Assembly: GCA_026398875.1 (NCBI GenBank)
Contig: JAPLSB010000016.1
Coordinates: 248,001 to 312,000, forward strand
Length of the DNA: 64,000 bases
Origin: Gammaproteobacteria bacterium
GTDB taxonomy: Bacteria; Pseudomonadota; Gammaproteobacteria; Nevskiales; Nevskiaceae
Direction: 5' to 3'
A model generated the notes under the pieces. That model did no database searches, was not told the DNA's origin, and was given only the letters and a program-made list of their open reading frames with translations. Each line of letters begins with the position of its first letter. Within the stretch, counting starts at the first letter, position 1. The position numbers were made by a program, and so were the translations under genes. Shown one piece after another: positions 9,200 to 17,499 of the stretch.

Positions 9200-10501
9200 A
9201 TGGAAGACCGCCTTTTCCCGTTCCTGATGGTTGGCCCGCGCACGGCGGCGGAGATCGCCGAGCGCCTCGCAGTCAGCCAGCCGACGGTCTCGCGACTGCT
9301 GGCACGTCACACGCCGCCGGTGATCGCGCTGGGCCGCGGTCGCGCTGCGCGCTACGGACTGCGGCGGGCGATCCGGGGGCTGGAAGGCGATCTGCCGGTC
9401 TACCGGGTCGATACCGACGGGCGTGCCAGCGAGATCGGCCTGCTGGCGGTGCTGCATGGCGGCGTCTGGTACCAGTCGCTCGACGGCGGCACCTCGACGA
9501 TTTACGACGATCTGCCGTGGTTCCTCGAAGACATGCGCCCGCAGGGCTTCATCGGCCGGCTGCTGGCAGCCGGCGCTCGGGACTTGGGTCTGCCGGCACG
9601 ACTGTCCGACTGGTCGACCGACCAGTCGCTGTACTGGATGGCGCAGCGCGGCGAGGATGCGGTCGGCAATCTGATCGTCGGCGCCGAGTCCTTGCGCCAT
9701 TATCTGGCCCTGCCGACGCCGCAGGCCGTCAGCCGCGTGGACTATCCGGTGCTGGCTGCTGCCGCGCTGGCCGGTGAGGTGGGCGGCTCGTCGCCGGGTG
9801 GCGAACAGCCGAAGTTCACGGCCCTGGTGCCGGATCGTGATGGCAACGCACGCCCGGTGCTGGTCAAGTTTTCCGAGCCGCTCGACAGCGCGTCCGGCCG
9901 GCGTTGGGCCGATTTGCTGATCGCTGAAAGCCTGGCCGCCGATTGCATCCGCGAGGCCGGTATTGCGGCCGCGCGCAGTCACGCCCTCGAAGCCGCCGGG
10001 CGGATGTTTCTTGAAGTCGAGCGCTTCGACCGTGTCGGTCTCCACGGTCGCCAGGGGCTGATTTCGCTGGCGGCGGTCGACGACCAGTTCGTCGGCGGCA
10101 GAGCCGGTTGGCACCCGTCGGCGCTGGCGCTGGTCGGCCAGCGGCTGCTGTCGACCGAGGACGCGAACCGGATTGCCTGGCTGTCTGCCTTCGGGGCCCT
10201 GATCGCCAACAGCGACATGCATTTCGGCAACCTGAGCCTGCTGTTCGACGGCGGCTTGCCGCTGCGACTGGCGCCGAGCTACGACATGCTGCCGATGCTC
10301 TACGCGCCGCAGCGTGGCGAAGTGCGCGATCCGCCGTTCGAGCCGCGCTCGCCGCTGACGCGCGCCTTGGAACAGGGCCGTGCGGCGCAGCCGGTCGCCG
10401 TGCAGTTCTGGCAGCGGCTTGCCGCGGATTTGCGGGTGACGCCTGCGTTCCGGGCGATGGCCTCGGCCAATGCCGAGCGCGTCGCCGCACTGCGGCTCTG
10501 A
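9200..10501 (+). CDS. yjjJ: HipA-family kinase-fold protein of the YjjJ type with N-terminal HTH
   Basis: A 433-residue protein. Residues 8-40 form a helix-turn-helix (TAAEIAERLAVSQPTVSRLL). The remainder is the HipA-like kinase fold: SSPGGEQPKFTALV (nucleotide loop), VLVKFSE (lysine strand), RMFLEVERFDRV, catalytic loop ANSDMHFGNLSLLF and metal-binding SYDMLPMLY. In E. coli, YjjJ (HipH) has the same HTH-HipA architecture and is described as a HipA-like toxin. No separate antitoxin gene adjoins this copy, so the fused HTH may do the DNA-binding job HipB does in hipBA. Function here is inferred from the family. Confidence 0.85.
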   Translation: MEDRLFPFLMVGPRTAAEIAERLAVSQPTVSRLLARHTPPVIALGRGRAARYGLRRAIRGLEGDLPVYRVDTDGRASEIGLLAVLHGGVWYQSLDGGTSTIYDDLPWFLEDMRPQGFIGRLLAAGARDLGLPARLSDWSTDQSLYWMAQRGEDAVGNLIVGAESLRHYLALPTPQAVSRVDYPVLAAAALAGEVGGSSPGGEQPKFTALVPDRDGNARPVLVKFSEPLDSASGRRWADLLIAESLAADCIREAGIAAARSHALEAAGRMFLEVERFDRVGLHGRQGLISLAAVDDQFVGGRAGWHPSALALVGQRLLSTEDANRIAWLSAFGALIANSDMHFGNLSLLFDGGLPLRLAPSYDMLPMLYAPQRGEVRDPPFEPRSPLTRALEQGRAAQPVAVQFWQRLAADLRVTPAFRAMASANAERVAALRL

Positions 10502-10521
10502 GCACCCGTAGACTGGCAGCC

Positions 10522-11463
10522 ATGCTTAGTCCGAAGTCGTTCATGCCCCAGCGCCTCACTGCCCCGATCGAGAAACGCCTGCGCGATTGGGTGGTCGGGG
10601 TCTTTCCGCGCGACGAAAAGCTCGCCATCGAATACGACCAGCCGCTCGGCGATCCCGGGCTGTTCGGGCCGGATTCGGTGACCTGGCGTGTCCACGGCGA
10701 TTTTCCCGGAATGATGGCCGGCGGCATCGGCGCGCTGATGCTGCAGACGCTGCATCCGGCGGCGCTGGCCGGCGTCTGGGATCACTCGAATTTCCGCCAC
10801 GATCTGATTGGCCGGCTGCGCCGCACGACGGCATTCGTCGCTGGTACCAGCTATGCGCCGACCGCCGAAGCGGAGCGACTGATTGCCCGCGTGCGCCGAA
10901 TTCACGATCGCGTGCGTGGCGTCACCGAGGACGGTCGGCCGTACGCGGCCAACGATCCGGCGCTGCTGACCTGGGTCCATGTCACCGAGGTCTCGAGCTT
11001 TCTGCGCGGCTACCTGATGTACGCCAACCCGGCATTGCCGCTGCGGCTGCAGGATCGCTACTACGCCGAGAACGCCTGCGTTGCCGAAGCGCTCGGCGCG
11101 ACCGGGGTGCCGACGTCGGTGGCCGCCGTGACGCGCTACTTCGAAAGCGTGCAGGGCGATCTGCAGTTCAGCGCCCGTTCGCGCGAGGTGCTGCGCGTGC
11201 TCGACGGCATCCGGCTGCCGATTCCGGTCTCCGGCGTGTCCAAGCATCTGTTTCTCGGTGCCGGCGCGGCACTGCTGCCGGATTGGGCGACGACGCGGAT
11301 CGAGCGTTCGCCGGTGATGCGCCTGCGCGATGAAGCCGCAGCGCGCAGCCTGAATGCGCTCGGGCCCTTGTTCCGGGCGGCATTGACCGATGGCATCGGC
11401 GCACGGGCCTGCCGGCGCGTCGGCTGCGACCCGGCGGCATTGCGGCGCACGATGCCGGCGTGA
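10522..11463 (+). CDS. Oxygenase MpaB family protein (DUF2236)
   Basis: A 313-residue protein with the DUF2236/MpaB hallmark LQTLHPAALAGVWDHSNFRHD, whose His residues belong to the haem pocket in latex-clearing relatives. RRTTAFVAGTSYAP and LTWVHVTEVSSFLRGY follow. Relatives are haem-dependent oxygenases or are uncharacterised; the substrate is unknown. No signal peptide is visible. Its stop overlaps the GTG start of dinB (GTGA), so the two are translationally coupled. Confidence 0.85.
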   Translation: MLSPKSFMPQRLTAPIEKRLRDWVVGVFPRDEKLAIEYDQPLGDPGLFGPDSVTWRVHGDFPGMMAGGIGALMLQTLHPAALAGVWDHSNFRHDLIGRLRRTTAFVAGTSYAPTAEAERLIARVRRIHDRVRGVTEDGRPYAANDPALLTWVHVTEVSSFLRGYLMYANPALPLRLQDRYYAENACVAEALGATGVPTSVAAVTRYFESVQGDLQFSARSREVLRVLDGIRLPIPVSGVSKHLFLGAGAALLPDWATTRIERSPVMRLRDEAAARSLNALGPLFRAALTDGIGARACRRVGCDPAALRRTMPA

Positions 11464-12551
11464 CCGACGCGGCGGTCCGCAAGATCGTCCATGTCGACAT
11501 GGACGCGTTCTATGCCTCGGTCGAGCAGCGCGACGACCCGGCGCTGCGCGGTCGGCCGGTGGTCGTCGCGTGGAAGGGCCAGCGCTCGGTGGTCTGCGCG
11601 GCGTCGTACGAGGCACGGACGTTCGGCATCCGTTCGGCAATGCCGGCGCTGCGCGCCGAGCGCCTGTGCCCGGATGCCGTGTTCGTGCCGCCGGATTTCG
11701 TGCGTTACCGCGCCGTATCAAGGGCAACGCGGGAAATCTTCGCTCGGCACACGGCGCTGATCGAGCCGCTGTCGCTCGACGAGGCCTATCTCGACGTCAC
11801 CGTGAACCACTCCGGCCTGCCGAGCGCAACCGCCGTTGCGACGGCGATCCGCAATGCGATTCGCGACGAGCTGAACCTGACCGCGTCTGCCGGCATCGCG
11901 CCGAACAAGTTCATCGCCAAGATCGCCTCGGACTGGCGCAAGCCGGACGGGCAGTTCGTCGTTCGCCCGCGCGATGTCGATACTTTTCTGGCGCCGCTGC
12001 CGGTGGCCAAGATTCCCGGCGTCGGCAAGGTCATGAACGGCAAGCTGGCGACGCTCGGCGTAGCCACTGTCGGCGATCTGCGGACGCTGGCGCTGAACAC
12101 GCTCGAGGCACGCTTCGGCCGTTACGGGCGACGGCTGTTCGAGCTGGCGCGCGGCATCGACGATCACCCGGTGGTGCCGGATCGGCCGGTGATGTCGGTG
12201 TCGGCCGAGGACACCTTTCGCGAGGACCTGCCGCTGGCAGAAACCGAACCGGCGATTCGCCTGCTGGCCGAAAAGACCTGGGCGGCATCGCTGAAGACGC
12301 CGCGGATTCCGCGCACCGTGGTGCTGAAGCTGAAAACTTCGGACTTCCGGATCCTGACCCGCAGCCACACGCCGAGCCAGCCGCCGGCCAGTTGTGCGGA
12401 GCTGACCGAGATCGCGCTCGGCCTGCGCGACAAGCTGCCGGGCGATGCCGCGATCCGCTACCGGCTGGTCGGCGTCGGATTGGCGAACTTCGGCGATCCG
12501 GACAGCGCAGCATCGGCCTTCCAGCAGCCTGATCTGTTCGCGGCCGATTGA
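11460..12551 (+). CDS. dinB: DNA polymerase IV (Y-family, translesion)
   Basis: A 363-residue error-prone polymerase that bypasses DNA lesions. The catalytic acidic residues are in VDMDAFYASVEQRDDPALRG (near residue 10) and PLSLDEAYLDVT (near 104). SAGIAPNKFIAKIASDWRKPDGQ and the HhH element KIPGVGKVMNGKLATLG follow, then the little-finger domain. The C-terminus QQPDLFAAD resembles a beta-clamp-binding motif (QxxDLF). It starts with GTG overlapping the stop of the oxygenase gene. No LexA box is visible before the pair. Confidence 0.95.
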   Translation: MTDAAVRKIVHVDMDAFYASVEQRDDPALRGRPVVVAWKGQRSVVCAASYEARTFGIRSAMPALRAERLCPDAVFVPPDFVRYRAVSRATREIFARHTALIEPLSLDEAYLDVTVNHSGLPSATAVATAIRNAIRDELNLTASAGIAPNKFIAKIASDWRKPDGQFVVRPRDVDTFLAPLPVAKIPGVGKVMNGKLATLGVATVGDLRTLALNTLEARFGRYGRRLFELARGIDDHPVVPDRPVMSVSAEDTFREDLPLAETEPAIRLLAEKTWAASLKTPRIPRTVVLKLKTSDFRILTRSHTPSQPPASCAELTEIALGLRDKLPGDAAIRYRLVGVGLANFGDPDSAASAFQQPDLFAAD

Positions 12552-12659
12552 ACGCCGCGGCGCGGGAGTACATTGGCCGGGCCTGCGGTCATACTGCCGT
12601 TCAGTCCTTTCCACGCAGCGCGATGCCGCCCGGTTTCGCGCTGACAACCCGTACGCTCG

Positions 12660-14807
12660 ATGATCAACGCCCGCCTGCTGCTGCCGGTTGCTGCCGGTCT
12701 TGCGCTGTCCACGTTCGCCACGATCGCGGTGGCCGATGACAGCAATCCGCTGCTGAGCGAAAGCCGGCTGCCGCTGCAGTACCCGCCGTTCGACCAGATC
12801 CGCAACGAGCACTTCCAGCCGGCGATCGAGGCCGGCATGGCGGCGGAGCTGGCCGAAATGCGAGCCATCGCCGCGAACCCGGAACCGCCCAGCTTCGACA
12901 ACACGCTGGTCGCGATGGAGAAGGCCGGGGCGCTGCTGGACCGTGCGCTGACGGTGTTCTCGAACCTGAACGCGACCAACACCAACCCGGAGATGCAGAA
13001 GATCCAGCAGGACATCGCGCCGAAGCTGGCGGCGCATCGCGATGCGATCTACCTCGATGCCGCACTGTTCGCGCGCATCAACGCGCTGTACGCGCAGCGC
13101 GACACGCTGGGTCTGGATGCCGAATCGGCACAGCTGCTGAAGCGCAGCTACACGCAGTTCGTCCGCGCGGGTGCTGCGCTGGACGACGCCCGGAAGGCGC
13201 AGCTGCGCAGCCTGAACGAGCAGTTGTCGAGCCTGACCACGCAGTTCCAGCAGAACGTCCGGCAGACGACCAAGGACAGCGCGTTGGTGGTCGACAAGCG
13301 GGCTGATCTCGACGGCTTTTCGGCATCGCAGATCGCGGCTGCTGCGGAAGCCGCGAAGTCGCGCGGGCTCGATGGCAAGTGGGTGATCACGCTGCAGAAC
13401 ACCACGCTGCAGCCGGGCTTGCAGCAGCTGCAATCGCGGGCCATGCGCGAAAAGCTTTATCGCGCCTCGGTGTCACGCGGCATGTCCGGTCCGAACGATA
13501 ACCGGCCGGTGGTGGCGGCGATCGTCAAGCTCCGGGCGGAACGCGCCAAGCTGCTCGGCTATCCGAATCACGCGGCCTGGGTGCTGGAAGACGAAACGGC
13601 CGGCAATGTCGAGGCGGTCAACCGGATGCTAGCGCAGCTGACGCCGCCGGCGGTCGCCAATGCCGGGCGCGAAGCGGCGGACATCCAGACGCTGATCGAC
13701 CGCCAGGAAAAGGCTGCCGGCCGCAAGCCGTTCAAGCTGGCGCCGTGGGACTGGCCGTTCTACGCCGAGCAGGTCCGCGCCGCCCGCTATGCCTTCGATG
13801 ACGGCGAAGTGCGGCCGTACTTCGAGATCGGCAACGTGCTCGAAAAGGGCGTGTTCTTTGCGGCAGAAAAGCTGTACGGCATCACCTTCAAGCGCAGATC
13901 TGATCTGCCGCTGTATCACCCGGATACCCGGGTCTATGACGTGTTCGACCGCGATGGCAGCGTGCTCGGCATCTTCATCGCCGATTTCTACGCGCGCGAT
14001 TCCAAGCAGGGCGGGGCGTGGATGAATTCCTACGTCAGCCAGTCGACGCTGTTCGGCCTGAAGCCGGTGGTCGCCAACCATCTGAACGTGCCCAAGCCCT
14101 CCGAAGCGCAGCCGACGCTGCTGAGCTTCGACGAGGTGACGACGATGTTTCACGAGTTCGGCCATGCCGCCCACGGCCTGTTCGCGGCGTCGCGGTATCC
14201 ATCGCTGTCGGGCACCTCGGTGCCGCGCGATTTCGTCGAGTACCCGAGCCAGTACAACGAGATGTGGGCGCGTGACCCGGCGGTGCTGGCCAACTTCGCG
14301 CGCCACCACCAGACCGGTGCGCCGTTGCCGCAGGCGCTGCTCGACAAGGTGCTCGCCGCCGCCCGCTTCAATCAGGGCTTCAAGACCACCGAGTATCTGG
14401 CGTCCGCCGTGCTCGACCAGCGCTGGCATCAGTTGCCGGCCGGCAAGACGCCATCAGCTGACGGCGTGATGGCGTTCGAGCAGGCGCAGCTTACGCAGGC
14501 CGGGCTGCAGCTGCCGATGATCGATCCGCGCTACCACTCGCTGTTCTTCTCGCATGTGTTCAGCGGCGGCTATGCGGCCGGCTACTACGCCTACATCTGG
14601 AGCGACGTGCTGGCGCGCGATACCGAAAGCTGGATGACCCGTCACGGCGGGCTGGATCGCGCCAACGGCGATTTCCTGCGCGCCAAGGTGCTCAGTCGTG
14701 GCCGCAGTGCCGATGTGCTGAGCCTGTTCCAGAGCTTCTACGGTGCAGCGCCGGACATCGGCCCGCTGCTCGAACATCGCGGCCTGGCCGCGCCCAAGCC
14801 GCAGTGA
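12660..14807 (+). CDS. dcp: M3-family peptidyl-dipeptidase, exported
   Basis: A 715-residue zinc metallopeptidase of the thimet-oligopeptidase/Dcp family that removes dipeptides from peptide C-termini. The zinc motif HEFGHAAHGL lies near residue 497, preceded by LLSFDEVTTMF and followed by the family region VEYPSQYNEMW. YAAGYYAYIWSDVLARD near the C-terminus is also typical. An N-terminal signal peptide (LLLPVAAGLALSTFATIAVA) predicts the periplasm, unlike cytoplasmic E. coli Dcp. Length and motif order are complete. Confidence 0.93.
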   Translation: MINARLLLPVAAGLALSTFATIAVADDSNPLLSESRLPLQYPPFDQIRNEHFQPAIEAGMAAELAEMRAIAANPEPPSFDNTLVAMEKAGALLDRALTVFSNLNATNTNPEMQKIQQDIAPKLAAHRDAIYLDAALFARINALYAQRDTLGLDAESAQLLKRSYTQFVRAGAALDDARKAQLRSLNEQLSSLTTQFQQNVRQTTKDSALVVDKRADLDGFSASQIAAAAEAAKSRGLDGKWVITLQNTTLQPGLQQLQSRAMREKLYRASVSRGMSGPNDNRPVVAAIVKLRAERAKLLGYPNHAAWVLEDETAGNVEAVNRMLAQLTPPAVANAGREAADIQTLIDRQEKAAGRKPFKLAPWDWPFYAEQVRAARYAFDDGEVRPYFEIGNVLEKGVFFAAEKLYGITFKRRSDLPLYHPDTRVYDVFDRDGSVLGIFIADFYARDSKQGGAWMNSYVSQSTLFGLKPVVANHLNVPKPSEAQPTLLSFDEVTTMFHEFGHAAHGLFAASRYPSLSGTSVPRDFVEYPSQYNEMWARDPAVLANFARHHQTGAPLPQALLDKVLAAARFNQGFKTTEYLASAVLDQRWHQLPAGKTPSADGVMAFEQAQLTQAGLQLPMIDPRYHSLFFSHVFSGGYAAGYYAYIWSDVLARDTESWMTRHGGLDRANGDFLRAKVLSRGRSADVLSLFQSFYGAAPDIGPLLEHRGLAAPKPQ

Positions 14808-14851
14808 CCGGCTTGCGATCCGCATTCATTACAGGAAGGGAGGAGAGCCCG

Positions 14852-15697
14852 ATGTTCCCATCATTGAAGCTGTTGTTCGGTGCTGCACTGCTGATGCTGG
14901 CCGGCCACGCGGCTGCCGCCGATCGGATCAGTTCCGAGACCGCTGCGGCCATCGCCCAGAAGTCCGGCGTGGTCGACCAGCTCGCCGATTTCGGGCCGTC
15001 GATGCGTGCCGGCATCACCACGCAACCGGAACTGGCGTCGAAGATGACCGAGGCGCAGCTCGGTACCGTGCTGAAGGCTTTCGAAGCGGCCTATGCGCCG
15101 AGCCGCCTGTCGGCCGACATCGATGCCGAACTGGTCAAGCTGCTCAAGCCGGCGGCGGCCAAGGACGCGCTGGCTTGGCTGGAATCGGATCTCGGCGTCA
15201 GGATCACGGCGCTGGAAAACGGCGCAACCGAGCTTGCCAACGACCCGGAGAAGATGGCCGCTGCGCAGAAGCTGCTGGAGCGCCTGCCGCCGCGGCGCGC
15301 CGAACGCTACATCGCGCTGATGAAGGCGACCGGCGCGGATGAATCCGGCGCGCAGATCGTGCTGAATTCCTCGCTGGGCATCGCCTATGGCGCCGCGGCT
15401 GCACTCGGCTCGTCACCGCCGGATCTGGATGCGCTGCGCAAGGAACTGGAAGCGGGCCGACCGCAGATGGTCGAAGCGATCGGCAACACCTACATCGTGA
15501 TGTTTGCCAGTGTCTATCAGGACGTCGCCGAGGCCGATCTCGACAAGTACCTCGCGTTTGCCGAGTCACCGAGCGGCAAGGCGTACCACAAGGCGATTAC
15601 GGTGGCGCTCGATGTCGCGCTGACCAACGCGGCGAAGGAAGCCGGCCGCCAGATCGGCGAAGCCGGACGCGCCAAGAAGAGCCAGTCTGCTGCATGA
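14852..15697 (+). CDS. DUF2059-like exported protein
   Basis: A 281-residue protein with a signal peptide (MFPSLKLLFGAALLMLAGHAAAA) and a mostly helical, Ala-rich body. Near the C-terminus VYQDVAEADLDKYLAFAESP matches the DUF2059 pattern of a helix pair ending in SPSG. Function is unknown. ATG at 14852 has a strong AGGAGAG ribosome-binding site; the frame's earlier start at 14804 lacks one. The stop overlaps the next gene's start (ATGA). Confidence 0.75.
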   Translation: MFPSLKLLFGAALLMLAGHAAAADRISSETAAAIAQKSGVVDQLADFGPSMRAGITTQPELASKMTEAQLGTVLKAFEAAYAPSRLSADIDAELVKLLKPAAAKDALAWLESDLGVRITALENGATELANDPEKMAAAQKLLERLPPRRAERYIALMKATGADESGAQIVLNSSLGIAYGAAAALGSSPPDLDALRKELEAGRPQMVEAIGNTYIVMFASVYQDVAEADLDKYLAFAESPSGKAYHKAITVALDVALTNAAKEAGRQIGEAGRAKKSQSAA

Positions 15698-16491
15698 GCC
15701 TTCACGAACGGGTTTCCACCGACGGCACCCGCATCGGCTGGGAACAGAAGGGCAGCGGGCCGATGCTGGTGATGGTCCACGGCGCAACCGCCGATCGCAG
15801 CCGCTGGGCCGCGGTCGAGCGGCAGCTGGCCGAGCACTACACGCTGCTGATGATGGATCGCCGCGGTCGTGGCCTCAGCCGTGCCGAATCGCAAGCCGAG
15901 TACCGGATCGCCGCCGAGGCAGACGATGTGCGCGCCGTGGTTGCGGCGGCCGCGCAGCAGCAGGGTTCGCCGGTGTTGCTGTTCGGGCATTCCTACGGCG
16001 GGCTCTGCGTGCTTGATGCCGCGCTCGACAACCGCGATGTCGCGAAGCTGCTGGTCTATGAGCCGGCGTTCGCCACACCTGGGCTCGACGTGATCGGGCC
16101 CGAGGCGCTGGCCGAACTGGCGCTGCTGATCGGCGAGGGCGCCCATCAGCAGGCGCTGGAATTCTTCTTCGTCCGCGTCATCGGCGTGCCGGAAGCGATG
16201 GTGGCAATGATGAAGACCCTGCCCAGCTGGCAGCAGCGGCTGGAAGCCGTGCCGACCCTGATCCGCGAAGGCTCGGCCGCCAATGTCTGGCGGCCGGATC
16301 GGGTCGCTGCACTGACGATGCCGCTGCGCATCCTGGTTGGCGAAGTCAGCCCGCCGTGGTTGCGGGCGGCTGCGCTGGCCGCGCATGCCGCAGCACCTGC
16401 CAGCAGCCTCGTCGAACTGCCGGGCCAGGCCCATGGCGCGATGGACAGCGCGCCGCAGATGTTCATCGACGAAGTCCGCCGTTTTCTCTGA
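15694..16491 (+). CDS. Alpha/beta hydrolase
   Basis: A 265-residue cytoplasmic hydrolase. The oxyanion strand is LVMVHGATADRSRW, the nucleophile elbow LLFGHSYGGLCVL (Ser near 106) and the catalytic His is in PGQAHGAMD near the C-terminus. MMDRRGRGLS is the usual loop after strand 4. The substrate is unknown. Coupled by a 4-base ATGA overlap to the DUF2059-like gene. Confidence 0.9.
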   Translation: MSLHERVSTDGTRIGWEQKGSGPMLVMVHGATADRSRWAAVERQLAEHYTLLMMDRRGRGLSRAESQAEYRIAAEADDVRAVVAAAAQQQGSPVLLFGHSYGGLCVLDAALDNRDVAKLLVYEPAFATPGLDVIGPEALAELALLIGEGAHQQALEFFFVRVIGVPEAMVAMMKTLPSWQQRLEAVPTLIREGSAANVWRPDRVAALTMPLRILVGEVSPPWLRAAALAAHAAAPASSLVELPGQAHGAMDSAPQMFIDEVRRFL

Positions 16492-16503
16492 ACCTTTCCT
16501 GAC

Positions 16504-16800
16504 ATGCGCTACCTGCTGATCGTTGACCTTTCCCTTGCGGCCTTCGGGGCTGCCCTGACCATCGCCATCGGTTTCGTGGCCCTGGTGTTCTCGATCTACC
16601 AGAACGCCTCTGCCAAGATCGCCGCTGGCCTGCCGGCGATCCTGACGCTGACCGCCTGCTTCGTGACCTTGATGCTGGTGGCCGGTGCCGCAGGCTGGCT
16701 GCTGAAAGCAAAGAAGCCGGCCCACTGGGCCGCGCAGGTGGCGCTGGCGATCGCCATTCCGGTGCTCTGGCAGATCGTCTTTTCGACGCTGCGTGGCTGA
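16504..16800 (+). CDS. Small three-helix membrane protein
   Basis: A 98-residue protein with three predicted membrane helices: residues 5-30 (IVDLSLAAFGAALTIAIGFV...), about 41-66 and about 74-93. A basic linker KAKKPAHW lies before the last. It starts 12 bases after the hydrolase stop and probably shares that operon. No family recognised. Confidence 0.65.
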   Translation: MRYLLIVDLSLAAFGAALTIAIGFVALVFSIYQNASAKIAAGLPAILTLTACFVTLMLVAGAAGWLLKAKKPAHWAAQVALAIAIPVLWQIVFSTLRG

Positions 16801-16914
16801 GGCCGGCTGAATTCAGCTGATTGGGGCAGGCGAGGTCGCGCGGCATCGGCGAGAATGCCGCAGCGCCGCATTTTGCTTGCCCTGCGGCAACCCTCACCTC
16901 CATCGTCTCGTCAC

Positions 16915-17499
16915 ATGACCATCAAGATTCTCGCCTTGTCGGGCAGTCAGCGCGCTGCCTCCTGGAACTCCCTGCTGGTCCGTGCCGCTGCAGCCGGTGC
17001 TGAAGCCGAGGGCGCCCAGATCACCGTGCTCGACTGGGCCGACCACGACATGCCGCTCTATGACCCGGATCGCGAAAAGATCGAAGGCTTTCCGGATGCC
17101 GTGCTGCGCTTCAAGGCGGCGCTGAAGGCCCATCACGGGTTCCTGATCGCGTCACCCGAATACAACGGCTCGCTGACACCGCTGCTGAAGAACGCCATCG
17201 ACTGGGCATCGCGGCCGGCAGCCGGCGAAGCGCCGATGGCCTGCTACAAGCACAAGGTGGTCGGCCTGCTGTCGACGTCACCGGGCGTGTTCGGCGGCGT
17301 CACCGGGCTGGTTCACCTTCGCGCCATCCTGAGCCGTCTTGGCAGTTTCGTGATTCCCGAGCAGTACCCGGTCGGCGAGTCGTCGAAGCTGTTCGACGAG
17401 ACCGGCGCGATGCGCGACCCGAAGCTGAAAGCGATTGCCGAAGGGATCGGTGCGCGCACCGCGAAGGTGCTCAAGGCGTGGCCGGACATCACGCCATGA
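16915..17499 (+). CDS. NADPH-dependent FMN reductase family protein
   Basis: A 194-residue flavodoxin-fold reductase. The phosphate-binding loop is LSGSQRAASWNSLLVRAA. The family motif SPEYNGSLTPLLKNAIDWAS lies around residues 78-97, and GVFGGVTGLVHLRAIL follows. Relatives (ChrR/YieF/SsuE-like) reduce FMN, quinones or metals using NAD(P)H. ATG at 16915 aligns with the family; an upstream ATG at 16855 adds a non-homologous leader. Stop overlaps the next start (ATGA). Confidence 0.9.
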   Translation: MTIKILALSGSQRAASWNSLLVRAAAAGAEAEGAQITVLDWADHDMPLYDPDREKIEGFPDAVLRFKAALKAHHGFLIASPEYNGSLTPLLKNAIDWASRPAAGEAPMACYKHKVVGLLSTSPGVFGGVTGLVHLRAILSRLGSFVIPEQYPVGESSKLFDETGAMRDPKLKAIAEGIGARTAKVLKAWPDITP

